Shown: positions 49,225-58,320 of the stretch, piece after piece
Numbering within the stretch: position 1 is the first letter of the stretch
How the letters are laid out: the number at the start of each line of letters is the position of its first letter
Assembly (NCBI GenBank): GCA_050330995.1
Contig: JBHJHI010000060.1
Span: forward strand, 1-64,000
From: Thermohalobaculum sp050330995
GTDB taxonomy: Bacteria > Pseudomonadota > Alphaproteobacteria > Rhodobacterales > Rhodobacteraceae
Direction of reading: 5' to 3'
DNA length: 64,000 nt
Position numbers and translations under genes: made by a program
Notes under the pieces: generated by a model
What the model was told of the DNA's origin: nothing
Database searches by the model: none
The model's input: only the letters and a program-made list of their open reading frames with translations

Positions 49225-50168
49225 GCCTCGCGCCGGCCGCGAGGGCGCGCCGACGCGGAGACGGCACCGCATGGCATCCGGACCGGCCGCGGCGCTCTTC
49301 GGGACATTGGCGATCGCGTCCCCGCCGTCGAAGGCGTGGCAGCGCCCCTCGGCGCGCAGGATGCGGCGTGGCGCGAGGCGCCGAGCGATGCCGCTGCCGA
49401 AGAAGGGCGCCGTGTTGCCCCCGCCGATCTCGACGCGCGTGGCGGCGAGGGCGTCGAACACCTCGGCGTCGGGACCCGCTAGGCCGACGCTCTCGGTGGA
49501 TGACCGAAGCGGCTGCTCGAGCGCAAGCGTGCGACGCTCGCGGCGGTGGCGCTCGCCGAGAGGATGGCGCCCATTGTCCGGGCCGTGCCGATGCGAGGCC
49601 AGCCCCACCGCGTCGAGCTGACCCGGTCCGAGACCCTGCGCGGCGGCGCCGAGGCGGCGCGTAGGGGGCCGTGGTGCCGAGAGGGGGCGACGAACCGGTC
49701 GAGGTCGGAGATCGGCAAGACCCGAGGAGCGACGGCGCGATCGAGCGCGATGGGCTCTGCAGGGAGCCAGTCCGCGAACTTCACCAAGGCCAGCGGCCGT
49801 GCGCCGCGCACGAGCGGCCGGACACGTGACCACAGACGACCTCGTCGTCGCTCGAAGACCCTTGCACCGCCGAGCCCGTCCACCATGCGCTCGTCGCTCG
49901 TCGCTCGTCGCTCGTCGCTCGTCGCTCGTCGCTCGTCGCTCGTCGATACGCGTCGTCCTTGGGCACAGGAGGCCTTCGACTGTCGCTGTCTCCTTCGGGG
50001 GGCGGAGCGCCCCGACGGTCGCGTCTTCGCCGATATCCGCGCGCCAGGGGCGGCGGTCCCGGTCCGGCGGCTCGGACCGCACCGACGGCGCCACTGACGA
50101 AGGCGTGCGTTGTGCGTGATCGCCCGGCCGAGCAGTCTTCCTCCCGAGCCGCCATCGACGGAGCCGCC
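49225..50168. other. Gene-poor stretch with a heptamer repeat, possible decayed coding sequence
   Basis: This is 944 bp without a supportable gene. On the minus strand (about 49270-49790) two frames give unusually protein-like segments, for example VGLAGPDAEVFDALAATRV in one frame and LALVKFADWLPAEPIALDRA in another. They look like a frame-broken old gene, but I cannot name a family. The heptanucleotide repeat at 49889-49944 lies here. The last 100 bp lead into the DUF3179 gene. Confidence 0.4.
49889..49944. repeat. Eight tandem copies of the heptamer GCTCGTC
   Basis: Eight perfect, uninterrupted copies of a 7-bp unit (GACGAGC on the other strand) lie in the gene-poor stretch between the acetolactate-synthase-like gene and the DUF3179 gene. 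A 7-bp unit shifts frame with each copy gained or lost, so such arrays are hypermutable. No confident gene reads through it. It starts 225 bp before the DUF3179 ATG. Confidence 0.95.
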
Positions 50169-51527
50169 ATGACCATCGACCGTCGCCAGATCATCGCCGC
50201 GGGCGTCGCCTGCGGCGCCTTGCCCGCCGTCCTTCGCGCCGACGGGAACGAGATCGACCAAGCGCTCTTCGACCTGATCTTCGAGGCCGGACCGCGACGG
50301 GAGGCGGCGCTCGACGCGATCTCGGCCTACCGCCGAAGCGATATCGTCCCCTCGCTGATTTTCGCCCTTCGCTGGAACCGCGACGATCGCGGCGCGATCG
50401 TGGCCGCTCTCCAGCGGCTGACCGGCGAGAGCGGCCGACGCGACTGGTTCGACTGGATGCTCTGGCAGCAGCGCCACCCCGAGATCGCGCCGCGGGCGTC
50501 CTTCGTCGATCTCAAGCGCGCGGTCTATCTGTCGATCGACCCGAACTTCGAGCCGTTCCTGCACCCGCGCGACCTGCGCCCCGAGCGCATGGGCATCCGG
50601 CTCGAGGAGATCGTCTGGGGCGGCGTGCGCAAGGACGGCATCCCCTCGCTCGACGACCCCGCGCTGATCGGCGCGGGCGAGGCCGGCTACCTGCGCGACG
50701 AGGACCCGGTCTTCGGCGTCTCGATCGACGGCGACGCGCGCGCCTATCCGCTGCGCGTCATGGGCTGGCACGAGATGTTCAACGACACCATCGGCGGCGT
50801 GCCGCTGGCCCTCGCCTACTGCACGCTCTGCGGCTCGGGCATCCTGTTCGAGACGGTCGTGCCGGGACGTCCCGAGCCCTTCGTGTTCGGCTCGTCGGGC
50901 TTTCTCTACCGCTCGAACAAGCTGATGTACGACCGACAGACCCATTCGCTCTGGAACCAGTTCACCGGCCGGCCGGTCGTCGGGCCGCTCGCCGACAGCG
51001 GCATCGAACTGCGCCAGCGTCCCGTGGCCATCGAGCACTGGGGTACGTGGCGCAGGCGGAACCCGTCGACGCGCGTGCTCTCGCTCGACACCGGCCATAC
51101 GCGCGACTACGGCGCCGGTGTCGTCTATCGCGACTACTTCGCGAGCCCCGATCTGATGTTCCCGGCCGTCTTCGACGACCAGAGCCTCGCGGCGAAGGAT
51201 TACGTCTTCGGCGTCCGCCGCTTCGGGGGCGCGAAGGCGTGGCCGCTCTCGGCGTTCGAGGGCGGGCGGGTGATCAACGACCGGCTCGGCGATCTCGAAC
51301 TCGTCCTCGTCGGCGACGCGGCCGAGCGCAGCGTGCGCGCCTACGAGAGCCGCGGGCGCGATTTCCGGGCAGGCGACGCGGACACGCTCCTCTGGCAGGG
51401 CGCGACCTGGCGGATGACGGAGGACGCGCTCGTCGGCCCGGACGGCGAGCGGCTGCCCCGCGTCGCCGGCCATGTCGCCTACTGGTTCGCCTGGGACGGC
51501 TATCTCGGCGCCCGTTCCGAACTCTAG
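50169..51527 (+). CDS. DUF3179-domain protein with Tat-like signal
   Basis: This 452-residue protein begins MTIDRRQIIAAGVACGALPAVLRA, an Arg-Arg pair followed by a hydrophobic stretch and an A-x-A-like site, which suggests Tat export. From about residue 145 it matches the DUF3179 family: YLRDEDPVFGVSIDGDARAYPLRVMGWHEMFND, ALAYCTLCGSGILFE with two Cys, and GSSGFLYRSNKLMYDRQTHSLWNQFTG. The family's role is unknown. The Cys pair C-T-L-C and nearby His residues suggest metal or redox function (inference). It is monocistronic. Confidence 0.88.
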   Translation: MTIDRRQIIAAGVACGALPAVLRADGNEIDQALFDLIFEAGPRREAALDAISAYRRSDIVPSLIFALRWNRDDRGAIVAALQRLTGESGRRDWFDWMLWQQRHPEIAPRASFVDLKRAVYLSIDPNFEPFLHPRDLRPERMGIRLEEIVWGGVRKDGIPSLDDPALIGAGEAGYLRDEDPVFGVSIDGDARAYPLRVMGWHEMFNDTIGGVPLALAYCTLCGSGILFETVVPGRPEPFVFGSSGFLYRSNKLMYDRQTHSLWNQFTGRPVVGPLADSGIELRQRPVAIEHWGTWRRRNPSTRVLSLDTGHTRDYGAGVVYRDYFASPDLMFPAVFDDQSLAAKDYVFGVRRFGGAKAWPLSAFEGGRVINDRLGDLELVLVGDAAERSVRAYESRGRDFRAGDADTLLWQGATWRMTEDALVGPDGERLPRVAGHVAYWFAWDGYLGARSEL

Positions 51528-51871
51528 GTGACGCCGACACCGACGAAGGTTTCCTCCATCGCACCCCCGCTCCTGTTCCGCGAGGTCTGCGGCAACATCC
51601 CCCATCGACTGTTCGGGACGACGAGCGAAGGAGCGGACGGCTCCCACGAGCGCTTGCCGATCGATAGGAATGAAATTCGATCAAGCGTCATTATGCGGTT
51701 TGTTTGAAACAAGATGGGGCTCCGGGACGCACTGGTTCATATACGCCCAGAGCGTCTTCCAGCCCGAGCGGAACGCTCTGACATCGCGAGAACGCGTGGA
51801 ACAAGCCGGAGCGCCGGACCCGGGCCGACCGGGCCGAACGGCGCTTCGGGGATGGCCAGGAGGTCGCGTCG
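51528..51871. other. Intergenic region, no supported gene
   Basis: 344 bp follow the DUF3179 stop. The middle (51660-51735) is AT-richer than its surroundings and may hold a promoter for the small ORF that follows. No repeats, RNA genes or mobile-element ends are evident. Confidence 0.35.
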
Positions 51872-52093
51872 ATGCTCGTCTACGCTTTCGCCGAACCGAG
51901 AGAGGGGCAGAGGCCCGAGCGCCCGCGGGCCGGCTTCGTCCGGGCGTGGAGCTTCGAGGAGGCGAAGGCCCTGGCGCCGATGGCCGAGGCTCTGCTGATG
52001 CCCATGCCGCCCTCCTTCCGTTGGCCGGGACCGGCGCGGGCGCATGTGTACGAGCCCGTCGTGCTGGTCTGGATGGTCGGTCCCGCCGTGTGA
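51872..52093 (+). CDS. Small uncharacterised protein (73 residues)
   Basis: A perfect AGGAGG at 51858-51863 lies 8 nt before the ATG, which is the main support. The product is acidic-to-neutral, with EEAKALAPMAEALLMPMPPS in the middle and a hydrophobic end (EPVVLVWMVGPAV). I recognise no family. It stands alone upstream of the tRNA pair; 52094-52359 contains nothing I can name. Confidence 0.5.
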   Translation: MLVYAFAEPREGQRPERPRAGFVRAWSFEEAKALAPMAEALLMPMPPSFRWPGPARAHVYEPVVLVWMVGPAV

Positions 52094-52359
52094 GGGCGCG
52101 GCAGTCCGCTCGGCGTCCCGCCGGTCGCGGCTGCGTCGCCGGGGGATCGCTCGCCGGGCCTTCCGCCGCGGAGTGCGCCGTCCCGCCGGCCGCCGACGAG
52201 GGGCGCGCGCGCCGTCTTACCGGGCAGGGCGCGGGCCTCGCGCCGGCGGCGCCCGGCCCCGTCGGGGCGCTCGAACCGGCACAGCGGTCAATCGAGCCTT
52301 GACGGGTCGGGACGCGCTCGCCTATGTCACCGCGCACGCCGCTGGAGCGGTATGTGGAT

Positions 52360-52436
52360 GCGGTTGTAGCTCAGTTGGTTAGAGTACCGGCCTGTCACGC
52401 CGGGGGTCGCGGGTTCGAGCCCCGTCAACCGCGCCA
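52360..52436 (+). tRNA. tRNA-Asp (GTC), first copy
   Basis: The 77-nt cloverleaf includes an encoded CCA. The acceptor GCGGTTG pairs with CAACCGC, the anticodon stem-loop is CCGGC-CTGTCAC-GCCGG with anticodon GTC, and the T loop is TTCGAGC. It differs from the second copy at two loop or stem positions. Confidence 0.97.
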
Positions 52437-52469
52437 TCCACGCAAGCCCCGAACGGCCCGACGTCGCGA

Positions 52470-52546
52470 GCGGTTGTAGCTCAGCTGGTTAGAGTACCGG
52501 CCTGTCACGCCGGGGGTCGCGGGTTCGAGTCCCGTCAACCGCGCCA
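52470..52546 (+). tRNA. tRNA-Asp (GTC), second copy
   Basis: It has the same fold and anticodon as the copy 33 bp upstream. It differs only by C for T in the D-arm (TCAGCTGG) and T for C at the end of the T loop (GAGTCCC). CCA is encoded. The tandem pair is probably one transcript, just upstream of the nuo operon. Confidence 0.97.
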
Positions 52547-52759
52547 CGTCGGTCCTTCTCCCCCGATAGCCGCGACTCCTGCGCCCCGGCCGGCAACCCG
52601 TCCGCGCCCCTGGCCGTTGGTCCGGGCGTGGCGTTTCACGGTCTTGCGTAATACTGTCACGCGACGCGCACGGTCGCGTTGACCCCCGGGGGGACGCGCC
52701 GTAGGTGACTGGCACGCAGGCGCGCCCGCCCGGTGGCGCCGCCGCTGGAAAGGACGGGC

Positions 52760-53125
52760 ATGTCCGAGCTGCTGATCGAATACCTGCCGATCGTGATCTT
52801 CCTCGGCATCGCCATCGGCATCGGCCTTCTGCTGATGGCGGCGGCCTGGGTGCTCGCCTATCGCAATCCGGACAGCGAGAAGCTGTCGGCCTACGAGTGC
52901 GGCTTCAACGCCTTCGACGACGCGCGCATGAAGTTCGACGTGCGCTTCTACCTCGTCTCGATCCTGTTCATCATCTTCGACCTGGAAATCGCCTTCCTGT
53001 TCCCCTGGGCCGTGGCGTTCGGCGGGCTCTCGGACCCGGCGTTCTGGTCGATGTTGCTGTTCCTCGCCGTGCTGACCGTCGGCTTCGCCTACGAATGGAA
53101 GAAGGGAGCGCTCGAATGGGAGTGA
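52760..53125 (+). CDS. nuoA: NADH-quinone oxidoreductase subunit A
   Basis: This is a 121-residue, three-helix membrane subunit. The ATG at 52760 is chosen because AAAGGA precedes it and the protein then starts MSELLIEYLPIVIFL. The conserved loop KLSAYECGFNAFDDARMKFDVRFYL, with its Cys, is intact. It helps form the quinone site at the junction of membrane and peripheral arms of complex I. It overlaps nuoB by 10 bp. Confidence 0.97.
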   Translation: MSELLIEYLPIVIFLGIAIGIGLLLMAAAWVLAYRNPDSEKLSAYECGFNAFDDARMKFDVRFYLVSILFIIFDLEIAFLFPWAVAFGGLSDPAFWSMLLFLAVLTVGFAYEWKKGALEWE

Positions 53126-53688
53126 CGCCTGACACCGACGCCCGCGAGCAGAACCTCGCCAACCCGGCGCTGAACTACGCCGCCGGCGCCGACCGCGAGC
53201 TGATCGCCAAGGGCCTCTCGAACGAGCTGGCCGACAAGGGCTTCCTGCTCACTACCGCCGACGACTTGATCAACTGGGCGCGCACCGGCTCGCTCATGTG
53301 GATGACCTTCGGCCTCGCCTGCTGCGCGGTCGAGATGATGCAGGGCTCGATGCCGCGCTACGACATGGAGCGCTTCGGCGTGGCCCCGCGCGCGAGCCCG
53401 CGCCAGTCCGACGTCATGATCGTCGCCGGCACGCTGACCAACAAGATGGCGCCCGCGATCCGCAAGGTCTACGACCAGATGCCGGAGCCGCGCTACGTCA
53501 TCTCGATGGGCTCGTGCGCCAACGGCGGCGGCTACTACCACTACAGCTACAGCGTCGTGCGCGGCTGCGATCGGGTCATTCCCGTCGACATCTACGTGCC
53601 GGGCTGCCCGCCGACGGCGGAGGCGCTGCTCTACGGCATCCTGCAGTTGCAGCGGAAGATCCGCCGCGAGGGCACGATCGTCCGCTGA
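53116..53688 (+). CDS. nuoB: NADH-quinone oxidoreductase subunit B
   Basis: This 190-residue subunit carries cluster N2. The ligands are visible as FGLACCAVEMM (tandem Cys), MGSCANGG and VPGCPPTAEAL. It transfers electrons from the peripheral chain to quinone at the membrane surface. The start at 53116 gives a normal N-terminus and overlaps nuoA in a different frame. Confidence 0.97.
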   Translation: MGVTPDTDAREQNLANPALNYAAGADRELIAKGLSNELADKGFLLTTADDLINWARTGSLMWMTFGLACCAVEMMQGSMPRYDMERFGVAPRASPRQSDVMIVAGTLTNKMAPAIRKVYDQMPEPRYVISMGSCANGGGYYHYSYSVVRGCDRVIPVDIYVPGCPPTAEALLYGILQLQRKIRREGTIVR

Positions 53689-53784
53689 GAAGACCCCGCG
53701 GGCGTGCCCCGGGCGGCGCGCCGTTCTGCGAGAGAGGGCGCGCCGCGGCGCGCCGCTCGGCCATCCCCCCCGAGGAGAGCGACC

Positions 53785-54414
53785 ATGGACGCGACCGACA
53801 CCCTCGCCGATCTCGCCGAGCTGATCCGCTCGGCCCAGGCCGACGCGGTGGTCGACACGCGGATCGCCAACGGCGAGCTGACGGTGTTCGCGACCCGCAG
53901 CGGCATCCGCGCGCTCGCGGGCTACCTCCGCGACAACGCCGCCTGCCGCTTCACCACGCTGATCGACCTCACGGCGGTGGACTGGCCCGGGCGCGAGCGG
54001 CGCTTCGAGATCGTCTACCACTTCCTGTCGATGCAGCAGAACCAGCGCATCCGCGTCAAGGTGCCGGTCGGCGAGGAGGAGACGATCCCCTCGATCACCG
54101 ACCTGTTCCCGACCGCCGACTGGTTCGAGCGCGAGGTGTTCGACATGTTCGGCGTGCTGTTCGCGGGCCACCCGGACCTGCGCCGGATCCTGACCGACTA
54201 CGGCTTCCGCGGCCATCCGCTGCGCAAGGACTTCCCGACCACCGGCTACGTCGAGGTGCGCTACGACGACACCGAGAAGCGGGTGGTCTACGAGCCGGTG
54301 CAGCTCGTGCAGGAATACCGCGCCTTCGAGTTCATGTCGCCGTGGGAGGGCGCGACCTACGTGCTGCCCGGCGACGAGAAGGTGCCGAGCCTGCCCGGCG
54401 CGCCGAAGGACTGA
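53785..54414 (+). CDS. nuoC: NADH-quinone oxidoreductase subunit C
   Basis: This is a 209-residue, 30-kDa-type subunit, separate from nuoD. DLFPTADWFEREVFDMFGVLFAGHPDLRRILTDYGF is the family block (residues about 108-145), and GHPLRKDFPTTGYVEVRYD follows. GAGGAGAG precedes the ATG. The 96 bp between nuoB and nuoC hold no gene. Confidence 0.97.
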   Translation: MDATDTLADLAELIRSAQADAVVDTRIANGELTVFATRSGIRALAGYLRDNAACRFTTLIDLTAVDWPGRERRFEIVYHFLSMQQNQRIRVKVPVGEEETIPSITDLFPTADWFEREVFDMFGVLFAGHPDLRRILTDYGFRGHPLRKDFPTTGYVEVRYDDTEKRVVYEPVQLVQEYRAFEFMSPWEGATYVLPGDEKVPSLPGAPKD

Positions 54415-54419
54415 GCGCG

Positions 54420-54608
54420 ATGGAAGCCTTGAACCTCGTCATCCTGGTGGTCGTGGCCGCGCTCACGATCACCTCGTTCTGGCGCATCCTGCCGCGGGCC
54501 GGGATCTCCCCCTGGTTCGCGGTCGTCTCGATCATCCCGCTCGGCGCGCTGGTGCTGCTTCTGGTGCTCGCCTTCCGGCCCTGGCCGGGCGACGCGCCGC
54601 GTGCCTGA
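54420..54608 (+). CDS. Small membrane protein inserted between nuoC and nuoD
   Basis: This 62-residue protein starts 5 nt after the nuoC stop. It has two membrane segments (residues about 5-22 and 31-53), joined by a short loop FWRILPRAGISPW, and a Pro-containing tail. It is not a known core subunit. Its place inside the operon suggests a complex I accessory or assembly factor, or a hitchhiker (inference). The GC-rich third positions are like its neighbours. Confidence 0.7.
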   Translation: MEALNLVILVVVAALTITSFWRILPRAGISPWFAVVSIIPLGALVLLLVLAFRPWPGDAPRA

Positions 54609-54629
54609 GCGAACACGGAGGTAGACTCA

Positions 54630-55850
54630 ATGGCTGCTGACGGCGCCCCGACCATCGAGCCCGCCCAGGGCGAGAGCCGCATCCGCAACTTCAACATCAA
54701 CTTCGGCCCGCAGCACCCGGCCGCGCACGGCGTGCTGCGCCTCGTGCTCGAACTCGACGGCGAGATCGTCGAGCGGGTGGACCCGCACATCGGGCTTCTC
54801 CACCGCGGCACCGAGAAGCTGATGGAGAGCCGGACGTATCTCCAGAACCTGCCCTACTTCGACCGCCTCGACTACGTCGCGCCGATGAACCAGGAGCACG
54901 CCTGGTGCCTCGCGATCGAGCGGCTGGCCGACGTCGAGGTGCCGCGTCGCGGCCAGACCATCCGGGTTCTCTACAACGAGATCGGTCGCATCCTCTCGCA
55001 TCTCCTGAACGTCACCACGCAGGCGATGGACGTGGGCGCCCTCACCCCGCCGCTCTGGGGCTTCGAGGAGCGCGAGAAGCTGATGGGCTTCTACGAGCGG
55101 GCCTGCGGCGCGCGGCTGCACGCGGCCTACTTCCGTCCGGGCGGCGTGCACCAGGACCTGCCGCCCGAGCTGATCAACGACATCGAGGCGTGGTGCGACC
55201 CGTTCCTCGGCGTGCTCGACGATCTGGAGACGCTGCTGACCGACAACCGCATCTTCAAGCAGCGCAACGTCGACATCGGCGTCGTCTCGATCGAGGACGC
55301 GCAGGCGCACGGCTTCTCGGGCGTGATGATCCGCGGCTCGGGCTGGGCCTGGGATCTCCGCCGCGCGCAGCCTTACGAGAACTACAACGACTTCCAGTTC
55401 CGCATCCCCGTCGGCAAGAACGGCGACTGCTACGACCGCTACCTCTGCCGCATGGAGGAGATGCGCGAGAGTACCGCGATCATCCGTCAGGCCTGCGCCA
55501 AGCTGCGCGAGACCCAGGGCGAGCCGTTCATCCATCGCGGCAAGATCGCGCCGCCGACGCGCGGCGACATGAAGACCTCGATGGAGGCCCTCATCCACCA
55601 CTTCAAGCTCTACACCGAGGGCTTCCGCGTGCCCGAGGGCGAGATCTACGCCGCCGTCGAGGCGCCGAAGGGCGAGTTCGGCGTCTATCTCGTCTCGGAC
55701 GGCACCAACAAGCCGTACCGCGCCAAGCTGCGCGCGCCGGGCTACGCGCACCTCCAGGCGATGGACCACATCGGCAAGGGGCACATGCTGGCCGACGTCT
55801 CGGCGCTCCTCGGTTCGATGGACATCGTGTTCGGCGAGGTGGATCGCTGA
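54630..55850 (+). CDS. nuoD: NADH-quinone oxidoreductase subunit D
   Basis: This 406-residue, 49-kDa-type subunit begins its core with FNINFGPQHPAAHGVLRL and HIGLLHRGTEKLME. It houses part of the quinone cavity with NuoB. A GGAGG site precedes the ATG. The stop shares one base with the nuoE start. Confidence 0.97.
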   Translation: MAADGAPTIEPAQGESRIRNFNINFGPQHPAAHGVLRLVLELDGEIVERVDPHIGLLHRGTEKLMESRTYLQNLPYFDRLDYVAPMNQEHAWCLAIERLADVEVPRRGQTIRVLYNEIGRILSHLLNVTTQAMDVGALTPPLWGFEEREKLMGFYERACGARLHAAYFRPGGVHQDLPPELINDIEAWCDPFLGVLDDLETLLTDNRIFKQRNVDIGVVSIEDAQAHGFSGVMIRGSGWAWDLRRAQPYENYNDFQFRIPVGKNGDCYDRYLCRMEEMRESTAIIRQACAKLRETQGEPFIHRGKIAPPTRGDMKTSMEALIHHFKLYTEGFRVPEGEIYAAVEAPKGEFGVYLVSDGTNKPYRAKLRAPGYAHLQAMDHIGKGHMLADVSALLGSMDIVFGEVDR

Positions 55851-57016
55851 TGCTTCGACGCCTTCATCCCGAACAGCCCGAATACTTCGCCTTCACGCCC
55901 GCCAACGAGGAGTGGGCGCAGAAGCAGATGGCGAAGTATCCGCAAGGCCGCGAGGCCTCGGCGGTGATCGCGCTGCTCTGGCGCGCGCAGGAGCAGGAGG
56001 GCTGGCTGTCGCGGCCCGCGATCGAGCACGTCGCCGACATGCTCGGGATGCCGCGCATCCGCGCGCTCGAGGTCGCGACCTTCTACTTCATGTTCCAGCT
56101 CGCGCCCGTGGGCTCGGTCGCCCACGTCCAGGTCTGCGGCACGCTCTCGTGCATGCTCTGCGGCTCGGAGGATCTCGTCGCCGTCTGCAAGGAGAAGATC
56201 GCCAAGCGCCCGTTCCAGCGCTCGGAGGACGGCAAGTTCTCCTGGGAGGAGGTCGAGTGCCTCGGGGCCTGCGCGAACGCGCCGATGGCGCTGATCGGCA
56301 AGGACTACTACGAGGATCTCGACCGCGAGAGCTTCACCGAGCTTCTGGACCGCCTCGCGGCCGGCGAGGTGCCCGAGCCGGGCTCGCGCAAGGGCCGCTT
56401 CGCCTCCGAGCCGGAGGGCGGCGCGACCACGCTGAAGGTCGAGCGGCCCGCGCACGAGGCCAACGCCTCGGTCTCGATCGCGCGCCAGATCGGCGACACC
56501 GTCAAGCGCATCGACGGCACCGAGCCGCTCTACGACGTGGGCGTCGCCGAGATCGTGCCCCAGAAGCCCGACGCCATCGACGTGCAGATCGAGGACTTCG
56601 AGCGCGTCGGCGAGGAGACCGACCGTCGTGCCGGCGAGGCCAAGGCTTGGCCCGACACCGGCTCGGTCGCGCCCGAGCCGGAGGCCGAGGCCGAGGACAT
56701 CTCCGCCCATCCCGCCGCCAACCCCTCGGGCGTCGGCCGCGAGCCGGCGCGGCTCGACGAGGCGCGTGAGGGCGGCGCCGACGACCTGCGACGCCTCAAG
56801 GGCGTCGGCCCCAAGATCGAGACGGTGCTGAACCGCCTCGGCATCTACCATTTCGACCAGATCGCCGCCTGGGGCCCCGAGGAGATCGATTGGGTCGACG
56901 CCCATATCGAGAGCTTCTCCGGGCGCATCACCCGCGACGACTGGGTCGGCCAGGCCAAGGCGATCGTCGCGGGCGAGACGCCGAGCCCGGCCGACGGCCC
57001 CGAAGAGGACGCGTGA
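55850..57016 (+). CDS. nuoE: NADH-quinone oxidoreductase subunit E with C-terminal HhH extension
   Basis: This protein is 388 residues, versus about 170-200 for the plain subunit. The thioredoxin-like 2Fe-2S domain (about 15-180) has the ligands in CGTLSCMLCG and CLGACANAP. After an acidic, Pro-rich linker, residues about 310-375 form a helix-hairpin-helix-like domain (LKGVGPKIETVLNRLGIYHFDQIAAW). That extension is, to my knowledge, typical of alphaproteobacterial NuoE. It belongs to the NADH-oxidising module. Confidence 0.95.
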   Translation: MLRRLHPEQPEYFAFTPANEEWAQKQMAKYPQGREASAVIALLWRAQEQEGWLSRPAIEHVADMLGMPRIRALEVATFYFMFQLAPVGSVAHVQVCGTLSCMLCGSEDLVAVCKEKIAKRPFQRSEDGKFSWEEVECLGACANAPMALIGKDYYEDLDRESFTELLDRLAAGEVPEPGSRKGRFASEPEGGATTLKVERPAHEANASVSIARQIGDTVKRIDGTEPLYDVGVAEIVPQKPDAIDVQIEDFERVGEETDRRAGEAKAWPDTGSVAPEPEAEAEDISAHPAANPSGVGREPARLDEAREGGADDLRRLKGVGPKIETVLNRLGIYHFDQIAAWGPEEIDWVDAHIESFSGRITRDDWVGQAKAIVAGETPSPADGPEEDA

Positions 57017-57024
57017 GGACCGCC

Positions 57025-58320
57025 ATGCTTGACGACAAGGATCGTATCTTCACCAACCTCTACGGCATGCACGAGCGCAGCCTCGCCGGCGCGAGGAAGC
57101 GCGGGCACTGGGACGGCACTGCCGATCTCATCGCGAAGGGCCGCGAGGGCATCGTCGCCGAGGTCAAGGAATCGGGCCTGCGCGGTCGTGGCGGCGCGGG
57201 CTTCCCGACCGGGCTCAAGTGGTCGTTCATGCCGAAGGAATCGGACGGGCGGCCACACTACCTGGTGATCAACGCCGACGAGTCCGAGCCGGGGACGTGC
57301 AAGGACCGCGAGATCATGCGCCACGATCCGCACACGCTGATCGAGGGCTGCCTGATCGCGGGCTTCGCCATGGGCGCGAACGCGGGCTATATCTACATCC
57401 GCGGTGAGTACATCCGCGAGCGCGAGGCGCTGCAGGCCGCGATCGACGAGTGCTACGAGGCCGGTCTCCTGGGCCCGAACGCGGCCAAGTCGGGCTGGGA
57501 CTTCGATCTCTACCTGACCCACGGCGCGGGCGCCTACATCTGCGGCGAGGAGACCGCCCTCATCGAATCCCTCGAGGGCAAGAAGGGCATGCCGCGGCTG
57601 AAGCCGCCGTTCCCGGCCGGCGTCGGGCTCTACGGCTGCCCGACCACCGTCAACAACGTCGAGTCGGTCGCGGTCGTGCCCACCATCCTGCGCCGCGGCG
57701 CCGCGTGGTTCGCCGGCATCGGCCGGCCGAACAACGCCGGCACCAAGATCTTCGCGATCTCGGGGCACGTGAACAGGCCGTGCGTGGTCGAGGAGGAGAT
57801 GTCGATCCCGCTGCGCGAGTTGATCGACCGCCACTGCGGCGGCGTGCGCGGCGGCTGGGACAACCTCAAGGCCGTGATCCCGGGGGGCTCCTCGGTGCCC
57901 TGCCTCCCGAAGTCGCTCGCCGACGATGCCATCATGGACTTCGACTGGCTGCGCGAGAACAAGTCGGGCCTCGGCACCGCCGCTGTGATCATCATGGACA
58001 AGTCGGTCGACATGGTGAAGGCGATCTGGAACCTGTCGGAGTTCTACAAGCACGAGTCCTGCGGGCAGTGCACGCCGTGCCGCGAAGGCACAGGCTGGAT
58101 GATGCGCGTGCTTGGGCGCATGGCCAAGGGCGAGGCCGAGATCGAGGAGATCGACACCCTGCTCGACGTCACCACCCGCATCGAGGGCCACACCATCTGC
58201 GCGCTCGGCGATGCTGCCGCCTGGCCGATCCAGGGCCTGATCCGTCACTTCAGGGGCGAGATCGAGGAGCGCATCCGCGCCCGGAAGTCCGGCCGCCCGA
58301 ACGCGGTGGCCGCGGAGTGA
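57025..58320 (+). CDS. nuoF: NADH-quinone oxidoreductase subunit F
   Basis: This 431-residue subunit binds NADH and FMN and carries cluster N3. The blocks GLRGRGGAGFPTGLKW, NADESEPGTCKDRE and GAYICGEETALIESLEG form the nucleotide and FMN sites. ESCGQCTPCREGTGW plus the later HTICALGD supply the 4Fe-4S ligands. The start is 8 bp after nuoE; the stop overlaps the next gene by 4 bp. Confidence 0.97.
   Translation: MLDDKDRIFTNLYGMHERSLAGARKRGHWDGTADLIAKGREGIVAEVKESGLRGRGGAGFPTGLKWSFMPKESDGRPHYLVINADESEPGTCKDREIMRHDPHTLIEGCLIAGFAMGANAGYIYIRGEYIREREALQAAIDECYEAGLLGPNAAKSGWDFDLYLTHGAGAYICGEETALIESLEGKKGMPRLKPPFPAGVGLYGCPTTVNNVESVAVVPTILRRGAAWFAGIGRPNNAGTKIFAISGHVNRPCVVEEEMSIPLRELIDRHCGGVRGGWDNLKAVIPGGSSVPCLPKSLADDAIMDFDWLRENKSGLGTAAVIIMDKSVDMVKAIWNLSEFYKHESCGQCTPCREGTGWMMRVLGRMAKGEAEIEEIDTLLDVTTRIEGHTICALGDAAAWPIQGLIRHFRGEIEERIRARKSGRPNAVAAE

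Noticed and set aside
49889..49944. The heptamer array as a CRISPR array
   Set aside because: Units are 7 bp with no spacers and no cas genes are present.
52620..52660. A nuo promoter at the TAATAC element near 52649
   Set aside because: No -35-like hexamer lies at 16-18 bp, so the match to a -10 box alone is not enough.
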